Positions 17,758 to 28,783 of a stretch of 64,000 nucleotides of DNA are shown one piece after another. The position numbers and the translations under genes are program-made. The notes under the pieces were generated by a model. That model searched no databases. It was not told the origin of the DNA and saw only the letters and a list, made by a program, of their open reading frames with translations. Each line of letters starts with the position of its first letter. Position 1 is the first letter of the stretch. This DNA comes from Allomuricauda sp. TY007 (GTDB lineage: Bacteria; Bacteroidota; Bacteroidia; Flavobacteriales; Flavobacteriaceae): positions 62,001 through 126,000 of the forward strand of contig NZ_WUEG01000002.1 of assembly GCF_010468565.1 (NCBI RefSeq), given 5' to 3'.

Positions 17758-18488
17758 AAAGTTACCCCATTAGCATCAAGCCCTTCGGAGAACGAGCTGT
17801 TTTAGTGGAATGGCCCGGAGAGGTAAGTGAATCCATTTTGGCAGATATCCTAGATTTTATGGACGCTTTTAAAGAGCTGAAAATTTCCGGCTGGGAAATG
17901 TCCGTAGCCTATAATTCGTTGACCATGGTCTACAACCAAGACCATATCGACTTTGAGGAGACCAAAAACATGATTCTGGAGTGCCACGAAAAACAGGCCA
18001 AATCCAAAACAGAGCGCATTCAACATTTATGGACATTACCCGTGTGCTATGACCTCGAATTCGGAATGGACATTGAAGAGGCCTCCAAAACATTAGGTTT
18101 ATCAGTCAAAGAACTTATTGAGCAGCACACATCGCACCAATATGTGGTGTACGGCATCGGATTTTTGCCCGGCTTTATGTATTTGGGCGGACTCCCAACA
18201 TCTTTGGAGATTCCCCGTCGAGCAGAACCTAGATTAAAGGTTCAAAAGGGTTCCGTGGGACTGGCCAGCAAGCAAACCGGTATTTATCCACAAGATTCAC
18301 CAGGGGGCTGGAACATTATAGGGAATTGTCCCGTAAACTTGTTCGACCCAAGTAAGAAGGAACCGTGTTTTGTAAAAGTAGGGGATAAGATACAGTTCGA
18401 GAGCATATCCAAAGCAGAGTACAAGCTTCATAAAATTGAAGGCGAAGTAGGCATTTACGAACCCGAAAAAGTTGTTTTGAATGCTTAA
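17754..18488 (+). CDS. pxpB: 5-oxoprolinase subunit PxpB (KipI-like)
   Basis: This is the allophanate-hydrolase-subunit-1 family component of the PxpABC 5-oxoprolinase, 244 residues. The YGIGFLPGFMYLGGLP motif and PRRAEPRLKVQKGSVGLAS carry the conserved core, and GGWNIIGNCPVNLFDP lies near the end. I chose the ATG at 17754, which overlaps the pxpA stop as ATGA. The frame is open further upstream, but that part overlaps pxpA and is not conserved. The 3' end overlaps pxpC by 8 nt. Confidence 0.93.
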   Translation: MKSYPISIKPFGERAVLVEWPGEVSESILADILDFMDAFKELKISGWEMSVAYNSLTMVYNQDHIDFEETKNMILECHEKQAKSKTERIQHLWTLPVCYDLEFGMDIEEASKTLGLSVKELIEQHTSHQYVVYGIGFLPGFMYLGGLPTSLEIPRRAEPRLKVQKGSVGLASKQTGIYPQDSPGGWNIIGNCPVNLFDPSKKEPCFVKVGDKIQFESISKAEYKLHKIEGEVGIYEPEKVVLNA

Positions 18489-19320
18489 AGTATTGAAACC
18501 GGGCCTTTATTTAACTATCCAGGACCTTGGCAGGTATGGGTACAGGGATATTGGTGTTCCAATTTCTGGAGCAATGGATGTGGAATCCGTAAAAAAGGCC
18601 AACCTTTTACTGGAGAATGATGAGAATGATGCCGTTTTGGAAATTACCATGACGGGGCCTACACTACAGTTTGATACCGATACGTATATTAGTTTGTCCG
18701 GAGCACATATTGTTGCCACCCTGAACAATGAACCTATTGATAATTACACGGTGATCAAGGTGGAAAAGGGCGATATTTTATCGTATGGCAGGCTGGAGAA
18801 AGGCTTTAGAGGCTATTTGGCGGTTAAAGGCGGTTTTCAATCAAAAAAGGTACTCAACAGCCGTTCACAATTCTTTCCTGTTACCAAAACGGCCAGGGTA
18901 AAAGATGGCGATGAGATACCATACACGGAAACAAAGGATTACGAGCCAAAAATATCAGAAGTAAAGATTGAGGAACATTTCGAAATAAATAAACTAAAGG
19001 TCTATAAAGGACCAGAGTTTTCCTTGTTGTCCGACACACAACTTACAGAGATTTTTGCAAAACCATTTACCATATCCAAAGAAAACAACCGAATGGCCTA
19101 CCAACTTTCGGAATTAATTACGGGACATTCACATTCCATGTTGACCTCGGGAACTTTGCCGGGCACTATTCAACTTACCCCAGCAGGCCGCATGATCATT
19201 TTAATGAAGGATGGCCAAACCACAGGGGGCTACCCTCGCATACTGCAATTGAGCGAGGAGTCCATATCGGTGCTTGCGCAGAAAAAATATGGGGATGAGT
19301 TGAAGTTTAAATTGGTTTGA
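18481..19320 (+). CDS. pxpC: 5-oxoprolinase subunit PxpC (KipA-like)
   Basis: This is the allophanate-hydrolase-subunit-2 (biotin-dependent carboxylase-like) component of the 5-oxoprolinase complex, 279 residues. The opening LKVLKPGLYLTIQDLGRYGY, then GVPISGAMD, and near the end SGTLPGTIQLTPAGRMIIL and TTGGYPRILQL are the standard conserved blocks. It closes the operon. A strong terminator stands about 130 bp downstream. Confidence 0.93.
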   Translation: MLKVLKPGLYLTIQDLGRYGYRDIGVPISGAMDVESVKKANLLLENDENDAVLEITMTGPTLQFDTDTYISLSGAHIVATLNNEPIDNYTVIKVEKGDILSYGRLEKGFRGYLAVKGGFQSKKVLNSRSQFFPVTKTARVKDGDEIPYTETKDYEPKISEVKIEEHFEINKLKVYKGPEFSLLSDTQLTEIFAKPFTISKENNRMAYQLSELITGHSHSMLTSGTLPGTIQLTPAGRMIILMKDGQTTGGYPRILQLSEESISVLAQKKYGDELKFKLV

Positions 19321-19452
19321 TGAAAAAAGTGCCCAAGATTGAAATCAGAAACATTTTTTTTTCGTACCATTGAAGTATGAAAATAAATAATCAAGTCATT
19401 GTAGAGGTCATCATTATTCCAGAAATGGAGTGATACAGACTTGCTATTGACT

Positions 19453-19490
19453 AAAAAAGGCCTGTATCCCATACGATACAGGCCTTTTTT
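19453..19490. terminator. Perfect bidirectional terminator after pxpC
   Basis: An A6 tract and the arm ggcctgtatc (19459-19468) face gatacaggcc (19475-19484) and a T6 tract, with a 6-nt loop. The symmetrical A and T runs make it usable from both strands. It insulates the pxp operon from the ilv operon. Confidence 0.92.
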
Positions 19491-19624
19491 ATTACAATAA
19501 AATTAATTGAATATTGGAATTTTAATCAATCTAAAAAACTGAAAAACAGTAAATTATGTTTATTATGTTTCCAGTGGATTTAAACAGCCAACAACTGTTA
19601 AAAATCTAGGGCTTTTTAAACATT

Positions 19625-19632
19625 TATCTTTG
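19625..19632 (+). promoter_or_regulatory. Candidate -7 element for the ilv operon
   Basis: TATCTTTG fits the Flavobacteriia TANNTTTG consensus and lies 49 nt before the ilvD ATG. No clear TTG is found 17-23 nt upstream, so support is partial. The 19321-19675 spacer also holds the terminator above and AT-rich sequence. No leader-peptide attenuator was seen. Confidence 0.35.
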
Positions 19633-19681
19633 AATTGCGGTATAAATTCAGAAGAATACTGTATTTGAATGAAATTTGACA

Positions 19682-21358
19682 ATGGAATTGAACAAGTTTA
19701 GCAAAAAAGTTACACAAGACCCAACACTGCCAGCGGCTCAAGCTATGCTGCATGCGATTGGATTAACAGACGAAGATTTACAAAAACCTTTAATCGGAAT
19801 AGCAAGTACAGGCTATGAGGGTAACCCCTGCAATATGCATTTGAATAATCTGGCCCTCGATGTAAAAAAAGGAGTGGAGTCCTCCAATTTGGTAGGGCTT
19901 ATTTTCAATACCATTGGGGTGAGCGATGGGATATCCAACGGAACCCCAGGAATGCGATACTCCTTGCCATCTAGGGACATCATTGCAGATTCCATTGAAA
20001 CGGTGATTCATGCCATGAGTTATGATGGTTTGGTCACCGTGGTAGGTTGTGATAAGAACATGCCCGGTGCCCTAATGGCCCAATTACGATTGAATCGCCC
20101 CTCCATCTTGGTGTATGGGGGAACCATTGCACCGGGGTGCCACAACAATAAAAAATTGGATATTATCTCCGCTTTTGAAGCCTACGGGCAAAAAGTGGCA
20201 GGTGCCATAGATGAGACCGAATATAAAGAAGTCATTCACAAAGCATGTCCGGGTGCGGGGGCCTGTGGAGGTATGTACACGGCCAATACCATGGCATCTG
20301 CCATTGAAGCTATGGGCATGTCCATGCCTTTCAATTCCTCGATTCCTGCGGTGAACGATAAAAAACAAGCGGATTGCGAAGCATCTGGCGCTGCATTGTA
20401 CCATTTATTGAAAGAAGACATCAAGCCAAGGGACATTGTTACCAAAAAGGCCTTGGAAAATGCGTTTAGGTTGGTGACGGTTCTTGGTGGTTCAACAAAT
20501 GCCGTACTTCATTTTATGGCAATCGCACATGCTGCCGAGGTTGATTTTACTTTGGAGGACATCACTCGAATCAGTGAGTCCACACCTTTATTGGCCGATT
20601 TAAAACCAAGTGGAAAATATTTGATGGAAGACCTTCATAAAGTTGGGGGAGTTCCTGCGGTATTGAAGTATATGCTGAAAGAAGGCATGCTTCATGGTGA
20701 TTGCATGACCGTTACAGGAAAAACCTTGGCCGAAAACTTATTGGATGCCCCGGATTTGGCCGAGGGTCAGGATATCATCAGAAAAAAGGAGCAGCCCATT
20801 AAAGAAACAGGTCATATTCGTATATTATATGGAAACCTCGCTTCTGAAGGTGCCGTGGCCAAAATCACAGGTAAAGAAGGGTTGGAGTTTACCGGAACAG
20901 CTCGTGTTTTTGATAGCGAGGCCGCTGTTAATGAGGGAATCCACACAGGCAAAGTCCAAAAAGGTGATGTAGTGGTCATCCGTTACGAAGGACCAAAAGG
21001 AGCTCCAGGAATGCCCGAAATGCTAAAACCTACATCTGCTATTATGGGTGCCGGTCTTGGAAAGGATGTGGCCTTGATTACCGATGGTAGGTTTTCAGGT
21101 GGTTCCCACGGATTTGTGGTGGGCCACGTTTCCCCCGAAGCTCAAGTAGGTGGGGGAATTGCCTTGGTAAAAGATGGAGATGAAATTACCATTGATGCCG
21201 TCAACAACACCATCAACATTAATATATCGGACGAAGAGTTCGAACAACGAAGAAAAGAATGGAAGCAACCTGAATTGAAAATAAAATCGGGGAGCTTGTA
21301 CAAATACGCCAAAACGGTATCATCTGCATCAAAAGGTTGTGTTACCGACTTGTTCTAA
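19682..21358 (+). CDS. ilvD: Dihydroxy-acid dehydratase
   Basis: IlvD dehydrates 2,3-dihydroxyisovalerate and its methylvalerate homologue to the 2-oxo acids of valine, leucine and isoleucine synthesis, using an Fe-S cluster. The 558 residues show the cluster cysteines in [22 protein letters not shown] and [17 protein letters not shown]. The C-terminal [19 protein letters not shown] motif is also present. An in-frame TTG lies two codons upstream, and the ATG at 19682 is preferred. It is the first gene of the ilvD-B-MT-N-C-A operon, with 36 bp to ilvB. Confidence 0.95.
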   Translation: MELNKFSKKVTQDPTLPAAQAMLHAIGLTDEDLQKPLIGIASTGYEGNPCNMHLNNLALDVKKGVESSNLVGLIFNTIGVSDGISNGTPGMRYSLPSRDIIADSIETVIHAMSYDGLVTVVGCDKNMPGALMAQLRLNRPSILVYGGTIAPGCHNNKKLDIISAFEAYGQKVAGAIDETEYKEVIHKACPGAGACGGMYTANTMASAIEAMGMSMPFNSSIPAVNDKKQADCEASGAALYHLLKEDIKPRDIVTKKALENAFRLVTVLGGSTNAVLHFMAIAHAAEVDFTLEDITRISESTPLLADLKPSGKYLMEDLHKVGGVPAVLKYMLKEGMLHGDCMTVTGKTLAENLLDAPDLAEGQDIIRKKEQPIKETGHIRILYGNLASEGAVAKITGKEGLEFTGTARVFDSEAAVNEGIHTGKVQKGDVVVIRYEGPKGAPGMPEMLKPTSAIMGAGLGKDVALITDGRFSGGSHGFVVGHVSPEAQVGGGIALVKDGDEITIDAVNNTININISDEEFEQRRKEWKQPELKIKSGSLYKYAKTVSSASKGCVTDLF

Positions 21359-21394
21359 CAATAATTGTAGGGGTATCTCCCTAAATACAGGCTT

Positions 21395-23128
21395 ATGGAG
21401 ACATTAAAAGCACAAAAAAAAGATAGTAAAAGTCAAAAAGCCATCAGAATTACTGGTGCAGAGGCAATTATTCATTGTTTGCTCGCAGAAGGAGTTGATT
21501 TGATTTATGGCTACCCAGGCGGTGCCATTATGCCCGTCTATGATGAACTTTACAAGTTTCAAGATAAATTGACGCATATTTTGACGCGACACGAGCAGGG
21601 TGCTACACATGCCGCCCAAGGCTACGCCAGGGTTACAGGTAGGGTAGGGGTTGCCATGGCAACTTCTGGACCCGGGGCCACCAATTTGGTAACGGGAATC
21701 GCCGATGCGCAGATAGATTCCACCCCAATGGTTTGTATCACGGGTCAGGTAACGAGAAGTCTTTTGGGTTCTGATGCATTCCAAGAAACGGATATCGTGG
21801 GCATTTCCACGCCGGTGACCAAATGGAACTACCAGATTACCAAAGTGGAAGAGATTCCAGAGATTATGGCGAAGGCATTTTACATTGCTCGCTCGGGAAG
21901 ACCGGGACCAGTATTGGTGGACATTACCAAAAATGCACAGTTTGACGAGCTTGATTTTGTATACGAAAAATGTACCAAGGTCAGAAGCTACAAACCGGCT
22001 CCTAAACCAGAAACAGGTAGTTTGGAGAAAGCTGCCGAATTGATCAACAGTGCCAAAAAACCATTTATCGTTTTTGGACAAGGTGTGATTTTAGGCGAGG
22101 CCGAAGCCGAACTCAAAGCATTTGTTGAAAAAACCGGAATACCTGCCGCATGGACCATTCTTGGCCTATCCGCAATGGATACGGACCATCCGCTGAATGT
22201 TGGAATGGTGGGAATGCACGGGAACTATGGGCCTAATATGTTGACCAACGAGTGCGATGTGCTCATAGCGATTGGAATGCGCTTTGATGACCGTGTAACA
22301 GGTGATTTGAACACCTATGCAAAGCAGGCCAAAATTGTTCATTTTGAGATAGATCCTGCCGAGGTAAATAAAAATGTGAAGGTAGATGTTGCCGTTTTGG
22401 GCAATTCCAAAGAAACTTTGAGTGAGATATTGCCTTTAGTACATGAAAATGAGCATAAAGATTGGAAAGCTGAGTTTGATAAGATGTACCAAATTGAATA
22501 TGATACGCTAATCAATAAAGATATTCACCCGACCAAGGAAGGCTTGACCATGGGTGAAGTCATTGAGCAAATCAATATGGCTTCAGGTCACAAGGCGGTA
22601 ATGGTTTCCGACGTGGGCCAGCATCAAATGATTGCCTGTCGTTACGCTAAGTTCAAGCAATCCAAGAGCAATATAACCTCTGGAGGCTTGGGAACCATGG
22701 GATTTGGTCTTCCTGCCGCCATCGGCGCCAAAATGGGCGCCATGGACCGTGAAGTAGTCGCCATTATTGGTGATGGAGGGTACCAGATGACCATTCAGGA
22801 GCTCGGGGTTATTTTTCAACACAACGTGCCTGTCAAGATTGTGGTATTGAACAACGACCACTTGGGAATGGTGCGCCAATGGCAAGAACTTTTCTTTGAC
22901 AGGAGATATGCATCAACCGTAATGACAAATCCTGATTTTGTAAAGATTGCCGAAGGATATCATATCAAATCAAGAAGGGTCTCCGAAAGAGCTGATCTTC
23001 AAGAGGCCGTACAAGAAATGATGGCGTCCAAAGACCCATACTTTTTGGAAGTGAAAGTGGAAAAAGAGGACAACGTATTCCCTATGATTCCATCAGGAGC
23101 ATCCGTATCAGATATCAGGTTGAAGTAA
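21395..23128 (+). CDS. ilvB: Acetolactate synthase large subunit
   Basis: This is the thiamine-diphosphate enzyme making 2-acetolactate and 2-aceto-2-hydroxybutyrate. Its 577 residues contain the catalytic-Glu loop GYPGGAIMPVYDEL...RHEQGATHAAQGYAR. They also carry the FAD-type central domain and the ThDP/Mg2+ motif GDGGYQMTIQELGVIFQHN...LNNDHLGMVRQWQELF. The stop codon (23126-23128) is immediately followed by the ATG of a methyltransferase gene and not by ilvN. Confidence 0.96.
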   Translation: METLKAQKKDSKSQKAIRITGAEAIIHCLLAEGVDLIYGYPGGAIMPVYDELYKFQDKLTHILTRHEQGATHAAQGYARVTGRVGVAMATSGPGATNLVTGIADAQIDSTPMVCITGQVTRSLLGSDAFQETDIVGISTPVTKWNYQITKVEEIPEIMAKAFYIARSGRPGPVLVDITKNAQFDELDFVYEKCTKVRSYKPAPKPETGSLEKAAELINSAKKPFIVFGQGVILGEAEAELKAFVEKTGIPAAWTILGLSAMDTDHPLNVGMVGMHGNYGPNMLTNECDVLIAIGMRFDDRVTGDLNTYAKQAKIVHFEIDPAEVNKNVKVDVAVLGNSKETLSEILPLVHENEHKDWKAEFDKMYQIEYDTLINKDIHPTKEGLTMGEVIEQINMASGHKAVMVSDVGQHQMIACRYAKFKQSKSNITSGGLGTMGFGLPAAIGAKMGAMDREVVAIIGDGGYQMTIQELGVIFQHNVPVKIVVLNNDHLGMVRQWQELFFDRRYASTVMTNPDFVKIAEGYHIKSRRVSERADLQEAVQEMMASKDPYFLEVKVEKEDNVFPMIPSGASVSDIRLK

Positions 23129-23713
23129 ATGGATCAATCCACTATCACAGAAAAGCCCAAGCAATATCAAGATTTGCTTGAGAAGAGCAAAGAGATGGGG
23201 TTCACCATGCCTTCCGATATTTATATTGGCACTTTGTTGAAAACACTGGTGGCATCGAAACCAGCAGGTAAGTTTTTGGAATTGGGTACTGGCATCGGAC
23301 TATCATTGTCCTGGTTGATTCAGGGAATGGACGAGGATTCAACAATATTAAGCGTTGACAATGATTCGGAGCTTATTGAAGTGGCCCAACTGTTTTTTGA
23401 AGACGAAGATAGATTGAAGCTAATTTGTACCGATGGCGGAAAATGGCTGAAGGAGTATCAAGGCGAATCCTTCGATTTGATATTTGCAGATGCGTGGCCG
23501 GGAAAGTACAGTCATTTGGACAGAACCTTGGGATTGTTGAAAAAGGGCGGTTACTATGTAATCGACGATATGAAAAAACAGCCCAATTGGCCTGAAGGAC
23601 ATGAAGAAAAAGCAAACGAATTGGTCAAAACGATCGAGAAAAGAAAAGATATTACAATAACAAAGATGGACTGGTCCACAGGACTTATAGTTGCAGTAAA
23701 AAATAAAAAATAA
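23129..23713 (+). CDS. O-methyltransferase-type SAM-dependent methyltransferase inside the ilv operon
   Basis: The 194 residues form a class I Rossmann methyltransferase. Motif I is FLELGTGIGLSLSWLI, followed by an acidic strand TILSVDNDSE and SFDLIFADAWPGKYSHL, which matches the O-methyltransferase family 3 pattern. It is wedged with zero spacing after ilvB and one base before ilvN, so it must be translated from the ilv message. The substrate is unknown. Its tight placement between the two subunits of one enzyme suggests a conserved link or a recent in-frame insertion. Nothing shows which. Confidence 0.85.
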   Translation: MDQSTITEKPKQYQDLLEKSKEMGFTMPSDIYIGTLLKTLVASKPAGKFLELGTGIGLSLSWLIQGMDEDSTILSVDNDSELIEVAQLFFEDEDRLKLICTDGGKWLKEYQGESFDLIFADAWPGKYSHLDRTLGLLKKGGYYVIDDMKKQPNWPEGHEEKANELVKTIEKRKDITITKMDWSTGLIVAVKNKK

Positions 23714-23714
23714 C

Positions 23715-24242
23715 ATGGGAAAACAATGGTATACCATCTCGGTGTATTCCGAAAATCATGTGGGACTGCTCAATAGAATATCTGGAATATTCCTAAAGCG
23801 ACACATCAACATTGAAAGCTTAAATGTTTCAAAATCAGAGATTGAAGGCGTCTCCAAATTCACGATTGTAGTCTTTACCACCGAGGATTGGACACGCAAG
23901 ATAGTAGGTCAAATTGAAAAACAGATTGAAGTCATCAAGGCATACTATCACACAGATGATGAAACCATTTATCAAGAATCGGCATTGTTCAAAATTGCTT
24001 CGCACTTGTTGTTCGATGAGCGTCAGATTCAGAATATCATCAAAGAAAGCAATGCACAGATCGTAACCGTGAACCGTGAGTTTTTTGCATTGGCCAAAAC
24101 TGGCCGTAGACACGAAATAGACGAAATGCACGATGCACTTTTACCATATGGCATTATGCAGTTTGTGCGATCGGGACGAATCGCAGTTACCAAGGCAACA
24201 ATGCCCATAACCGAAATATTACAGGAATTTCAAGAAAACTAA
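23715..24242 (+). CDS. ilvN: Acetolactate synthase small (regulatory) subunit
   Basis: This is the regulatory subunit that binds valine and activates IlvB. Its 175 residues start with the ACT domain WYTISVYSENHVGLLNRISGIFLKRHINIESLNVS. A second ALS_ss C-terminal domain follows (about residues 85-160, ending near GRIAVTKATMPITEILQEF). The length is typical of Bacteroidota IlvN. It lies 24 bp before ilvC. Confidence 0.93.
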   Translation: MGKQWYTISVYSENHVGLLNRISGIFLKRHINIESLNVSKSEIEGVSKFTIVVFTTEDWTRKIVGQIEKQIEVIKAYYHTDDETIYQESALFKIASHLLFDERQIQNIIKESNAQIVTVNREFFALAKTGRRHEIDEMHDALLPYGIMQFVRSGRIAVTKATMPITEILQEFQEN

Positions 24243-24266
24243 ATAGCGTAAAATCAAATATTAAAA

Positions 24267-25742
24267 ATGGCAAATTACTTTAACACACTATCACTTCGCG
24301 AACAACTGACACAGTTGGGAAAATGTAGATTTATGGATTCCAGCGAGTTCGCTGATGGTGTTACCGCACTAAAAGGAAAAAAAATTGTAATTGTTGGATG
24401 TGGTGCCCAAGGGTTGAACCAAGGGTTGAACATGCGCGATTCTGGATTGGACATTTCGTATGCCCTTCGTCCAGCAGCAATCAAGGAGGAAAGACAATCC
24501 TTTAAGAACGCCAAGGAGAACAACTTTGTGGTAGGTACCTATGAGGAATTGATTCCAGATGCTGATTTGGTCATCAACCTAACACCTGATAAGCAACACA
24601 CCAACGTAGTGGGTACAGTAATGCCTTTGATGAAAAAAGGAGCAACCTTATCTTACTCTCATGGTTTTAACATCGTGGAAGAAGGTATGCAGGTGCGTGA
24701 GGACCTTACCGTGATCATGGTGGCGCCAAAAAGTCCAGGTTCCGAGGTGCGTGAAGAGTACAAAAGAGGTTTTGGCGTACCAACTTTGATTGCCGTACAC
24801 CCAGAAAACGACCCAGAGGGTAAAGGTTTGGAGCAAGCAAAAGCCTATGCGGCCGGAACAGGTGGGGATAAAGCGGGCGTGCTGGAATCATCATTCGTGG
24901 CGGAAGTAAAGTCGGATTTGATGGGAGAGCAGACCATTCTTTGTGGTTTGTTGCAAACAGGATCTATTCTTTCTTTCAACAAAATGGTGGAAAAAGGAGT
25001 GGACGAAACATACGCCTCGAAATTGATTCAATACGGTTGGGAGACCATCACCGAAGGTTTGAAGCAAGGAGGTATCACCAATATGATGGACCGTTTGTCC
25101 AATCCAGCTAAAATCAAAGCCTTCGATTTAGCTGAAGAATTGAAAGTAATCATGCGTCCCTTGTTCCAAAAGCACATGGACGATATTATGAGCGGACATT
25201 TTTCCAAAACAATGATGGAAGACTGGAGCAATGGCGACAAAAACCTATTGGACTGGAGAGCTGCCACTGGAGAAACTGCATTCGAAAAAACTCCAGCGGG
25301 AGATATGGATATCTCTGAGCAGGAATACTACGACAACGGCGTTTTGATGGTCGCTTTTGTAAAATCAGGAGTGGAGTTGGCCTATGAGACCATGACCGAA
25401 TCTGGAATCATTGGAGAATCAGCCTATTATGAGTCATTGCACGAGACTCCATTGATTGCCAACACCATTGCAAGAAAGAAATTGTTCGAGATGAACCGTG
25501 TAATTTCAGATACGGCAGAGTACGGTTGTTACTTGTTCGATCACGCCTGTAAGCCATTGTTGACCGATTTTATGAAGAAAGTTGATACCGATGTCATTGG
25601 GAAGCACTTTGGCGAAGGTAAAGATACCGGTGTGGACAACGTAAGGCTGATTGCCGTGAATAAAGCCATCCGTGAGCATGATGTAGAAGTGGTTGGTGCC
25701 AGATTGCGTGCATCCATGACGGCAATGAAGCCAATCGGATAA
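24267..25742 (+). CDS. ilvC: Ketol-acid reductoisomerase (class II, long form)
   Basis: IlvC isomerises and reduces acetolactate with NADPH and Mg2+. The 491 residues mark the long class II form with the duplicated knotted domain, as in E. coli and other Bacteroidota. The NADPH Rossmann loop reads [22 protein letters not shown], and the cofactor-selecting loop [14 protein letters not shown] contains the expected Arg/Ser-type residues. The knotted domains carry [11 protein letters not shown] and the later [18 protein letters not shown]. It is complete. Confidence 0.96.
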   Translation: MANYFNTLSLREQLTQLGKCRFMDSSEFADGVTALKGKKIVIVGCGAQGLNQGLNMRDSGLDISYALRPAAIKEERQSFKNAKENNFVVGTYEELIPDADLVINLTPDKQHTNVVGTVMPLMKKGATLSYSHGFNIVEEGMQVREDLTVIMVAPKSPGSEVREEYKRGFGVPTLIAVHPENDPEGKGLEQAKAYAAGTGGDKAGVLESSFVAEVKSDLMGEQTILCGLLQTGSILSFNKMVEKGVDETYASKLIQYGWETITEGLKQGGITNMMDRLSNPAKIKAFDLAEELKVIMRPLFQKHMDDIMSGHFSKTMMEDWSNGDKNLLDWRAATGETAFEKTPAGDMDISEQEYYDNGVLMVAFVKSGVELAYETMTESGIIGESAYYESLHETPLIANTIARKKLFEMNRVISDTAEYGCYLFDHACKPLLTDFMKKVDTDVIGKHFGEGKDTGVDNVRLIAVNKAIREHDVEVVGARLRASMTAMKPIG

Positions 25743-25760
25743 TACAAAACCATTGGCCCT

Positions 25761-27026
25761 ATGAGTGAAACTGTGGAAACATATTTTCCGCAAATAGCGG
25801 ATATTTATCAAGCAGCAAAAACCATTGCCCAAGTGGCAGATGTAACTCCTTTGCAGCAAAGTATCCGCTATTCCAAATCCCATGGGGCCAATATTCTTTT
25901 AAAAAGAGAGGATCTTCATAGGGTGCGTAGCTACAAAATCCGTGGCGCGTTCAATAAGATAAGCTCCCTCAGTCAAAAACAACTGGATAGCGGTGTGGTT
26001 TGTGCCAGCGCAGGAAACCACGCACAGGGTGTTGCTTTTGCTTGCAGTCATTTGCAGGTCAAAGGAACCATTTATATGCCAGTTGTAACCCCTAAACAAA
26101 AAATAGATCAGACCAAGATGTTTGGTGGGGAATGGGTTGATGTAGTTCTGGAAGGAGACACTTTCGACGATTCCAAAAAAGCAGCTGAACTGTTCTGTGC
26201 CCAAAAAGACAAAACCTTTGTACATCCGTTTGATGATGAAAAAACCATCGAAGGGCAAGCAACCGTTGGTTTGGAGATACTGCAGCAATCCAGCGAGCCC
26301 ATCGACTATGTTTTTGTGGCCGTTGGCGGTGGTGGATTGGCATCGGGACTGTGTGGCACGTTTCAGGCCTTGTCGCCCAACACCAAAATAATCGGAGTGG
26401 AGCCTGAGGGAGCGCCCTCGATGCTCAAATCCATTGAGCAAGGGGAGTTAGTGGAGCTGGAAAACATTGATAAGTTTATCGACGGAGCAGCCGTTCAAAA
26501 GGTTGGGTCGTTGACCTATCCCATTTGCAAAGCGCATTTGCATAAAATGATCACCGTTCCCGAAGGGAAAGTGTGTCAGACGATTTTAGACCTCTACAAC
26601 AGGGATGCTATTGTGGTAGAGCCAGCAGGCGCTTTAACCATTGCGGCTTTGGACTATTTTAAGGAAGAAATCAAAGGTAAGAATGTGGTATGCGTGGTAA
26701 GCGGAAGCAACAACGACATTACCCGTACCGCTGAAATCAAGGAAAGAGCTTTGCTCTATGCGCAATTGAAGCATTATTTTATAGTCAGGTTTCCACAGCG
26801 TCCAGGAGCTTTGAAAGAGTTTGTAGTGGATATTTTGGGTCCCAATGACGACATTACCCATTTTGAGTACTCCAAAAAATCGAGCAGGGAGAACGCACCT
26901 GCCATTGTTGGGGTGGAATTAAAATCGCCCGATGATCTAGAGCCTTTGATTCAACGGATGAAAGACAACAACTTCTTTGGGGATTATCTCAACAACAAAC
27001 CTGATTTGTTCCAATATTTGGTGTGA
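25761..27026 (+). CDS. ilvA: Threonine ammonia-lyase (threonine dehydratase)
   Basis: This is a PLP enzyme that converts threonine to 2-oxobutanoate, the isoleucine-specific entry step. The 421 residues show the PLP-lysine segment REDLHRVRSYKIRGAFNKI, CASAGNHAQGVAF and the phosphate loop VGGGGLASGL. A C-terminal ACT-like regulatory domain starts near residue 335 (HYFIVRFPQRPGALKEFVVDIL). A single ACT-like domain is the shorter biosynthetic form. It is the last gene of the ilv run, 18 bp after ilvC. Confidence 0.94.
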   Translation: MSETVETYFPQIADIYQAAKTIAQVADVTPLQQSIRYSKSHGANILLKREDLHRVRSYKIRGAFNKISSLSQKQLDSGVVCASAGNHAQGVAFACSHLQVKGTIYMPVVTPKQKIDQTKMFGGEWVDVVLEGDTFDDSKKAAELFCAQKDKTFVHPFDDEKTIEGQATVGLEILQQSSEPIDYVFVAVGGGGLASGLCGTFQALSPNTKIIGVEPEGAPSMLKSIEQGELVELENIDKFIDGAAVQKVGSLTYPICKAHLHKMITVPEGKVCQTILDLYNRDAIVVEPAGALTIAALDYFKEEIKGKNVVCVVSGSNNDITRTAEIKERALLYAQLKHYFIVRFPQRPGALKEFVVDILGPNDDITHFEYSKKSSRENAPAIVGVELKSPDDLEPLIQRMKDNNFFGDYLNNKPDLFQYLV

Positions 27027-27184
27027 TGCCACCAACATTTTCAGGTATCATTATTATTAAATTTGGTTTTCAATCCATATGAAGTCATTTGGCGTGGAAC
27101 CAACAGCATTTTCAATGGATTTTGTGTTAGTTTTGTATGGATTGACGACCATTAATCAACACTAATCGCTTAAAACAACAACTG

Positions 27185-28777
27185 ATGGCAACAACTACAA
27201 CAGCAATACCAGAAGCTTTTCAGATTACCGAAGAGATTCATCAAAAAACATATTTGGTCAATGGGGAATTACGTAAATGGGAAGGCGAAACAACCCCGGT
27301 GGTTTCTACGATTTCATCAACTGAAGAATATGCTCCCACCACTTTGGGGAGCGTTCCGGATATGGGTGAAGCAGAAGCCTTGGATGCTTTAGATGCCGCC
27401 TTGGCAGCATACGATAAGGGGCAAGGCCTTTGGCCGACCATGAAGGTAAAGGATCGTATTGAGTGTATGGAGACCTTTGTGAAGAAGATGGAGCAAAAGC
27501 GCGAACAAGTAGTGAAGCTTTTGATGTGGGAGATAGGCAAATCCAAACCAGATTCCTACAAAGAATTTGATCGTACCGTTGAGTATATTTATGATACTAT
27601 CGAGGATTACAAGCAATTGGATCGTGACAGCGCCAAATTTCAGAAACATGATGGTGTTTATGCCCACATCCGTCGTGGTCCTCTTGGGGTGGTGCTATGT
27701 CTTGGACCGTACAACTATCCTTTGAACGAGACCTTTGCTTTATTGATTCCAGCCATTATCATGGGTAATACCACCATTTTTAAGCCCGCAAAGCATGGGG
27801 TTTTATTGATTACACCGCTTTTGGAGGCATTCCAGAGCAGTTTTCCAAAAGGAGTGGTAAATATACTTTTTGGTAGAGGAAGGGCAGTAGCGGCTCCGAT
27901 AATGCAAACGGGCAAGGTGGATGTGTTGGCTTTGATAGGAAACAGTAAATCGGCCAATGCTTTGCAAGATCAGCACCCAAAAAGTAACAGATTGCGTTTG
28001 GTTTTGGGCTTGGAGGCCAAGAATCCGGCCATTGTACTTCCTGATGCCGAGTTGGACTTGACCATCAACGAGTGTATTTCAGGAACTTTGTCCTTTAATG
28101 GGCAGCGCTGTACCGCTTTAAAGGTGGTGTATGTTCATGATGAAGTAAAAGATCAATTTTTGAAGCGTTTCGCAGAGAAGGTTGATGGATTGAAATTTGG
28201 AAACCCTTGGGACGACGGCGTGAATTTGACGCCACTTCCTGAACCTGATAAGCCTGCTTATATCCAAGAGTTGTTGGATGATGCTTTGGCAAAAGGCGCA
28301 AAAATCATCAATAAAAAAGGAGGGAAGCATTTTGATAATTATATCTGGCCAGCAGTGCTTTATCCTGTAACCAAGGATATGCGGGTGTATCAAGAGGAGC
28401 AGTTTGGCCCCATTATCCCTGTGCTTTCGTTTCAGGATATTGAAGAGCCGTTGGACGATATGGCGGAATCCAACTATGGGCAACAAGTGAGTTTGTTCGG
28501 CAAGGATGTGTACACCTTGTCCCCGCTGATTGATACCTTGGCCAACTTGGTGTGCCGTGTAAACCTGAACAGTTCTTGCCAACGTGGACCAGATGTTTAC
28601 CCGTTTACGGGAAGAAAGGACTCTGCGCAATCCACTTTGAGCGTGCATGATGCTTTGAGGTCTTTCTCCATCAGAACATTTGTTGCTTTTAAAGACAATG
28701 AGCTGAACAATCAAACCGTGGAGCAACTAATGGAGGCCAAAGTGAGTAACTTCTTGAGTACGGATTATATTTTGTAG
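27185..28777 (+). CDS. gapN: NADP-dependent non-phosphorylating glyceraldehyde-3-phosphate dehydrogenase
   Basis: This is an aldehyde dehydrogenase superfamily member of 530 residues that oxidises glyceraldehyde-3-phosphate directly to 3-phosphoglycerate, yielding NADPH but no [23 protein letters not shown] is the N-terminal cofactor region. [17 protein letters not shown] holds the general-base Glu, and [16 protein letters not shown] holds the catalytic Cys. [23 protein letters not shown] is typical of GapN. It has its own 158-bp upstream spacer and ends before a repeat and a shared terminator. Assignment to GapN over a general ALDH rests on motif resemblance. Confidence 0.87.
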   Translation: MATTTTAIPEAFQITEEIHQKTYLVNGELRKWEGETTPVVSTISSTEEYAPTTLGSVPDMGEAEALDALDAALAAYDKGQGLWPTMKVKDRIECMETFVKKMEQKREQVVKLLMWEIGKSKPDSYKEFDRTVEYIYDTIEDYKQLDRDSAKFQKHDGVYAHIRRGPLGVVLCLGPYNYPLNETFALLIPAIIMGNTTIFKPAKHGVLLITPLLEAFQSSFPKGVVNILFGRGRAVAAPIMQTGKVDVLALIGNSKSANALQDQHPKSNRLRLVLGLEAKNPAIVLPDAELDLTINECISGTLSFNGQRCTALKVVYVHDEVKDQFLKRFAEKVDGLKFGNPWDDGVNLTPLPEPDKPAYIQELLDDALAKGAKIINKKGGKHFDNYIWPAVLYPVTKDMRVYQEEQFGPIIPVLSFQDIEEPLDDMAESNYGQQVSLFGKDVYTLSPLIDTLANLVCRVNLNSSCQRGPDVYPFTGRKDSAQSTLSVHDALRSFSIRTFVAFKDNELNNQTVEQLMEAKVSNFLSTDYIL

Positions 28778-28783
28778 TAACAG

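Noticed and set aside
19491..19675. Attenuator or riboswitch leader before ilvD
   Set aside because: No leader peptide rich in Ile, Val or Leu and no terminator/antiterminator pair was visible between the pxp terminator and ilvD.
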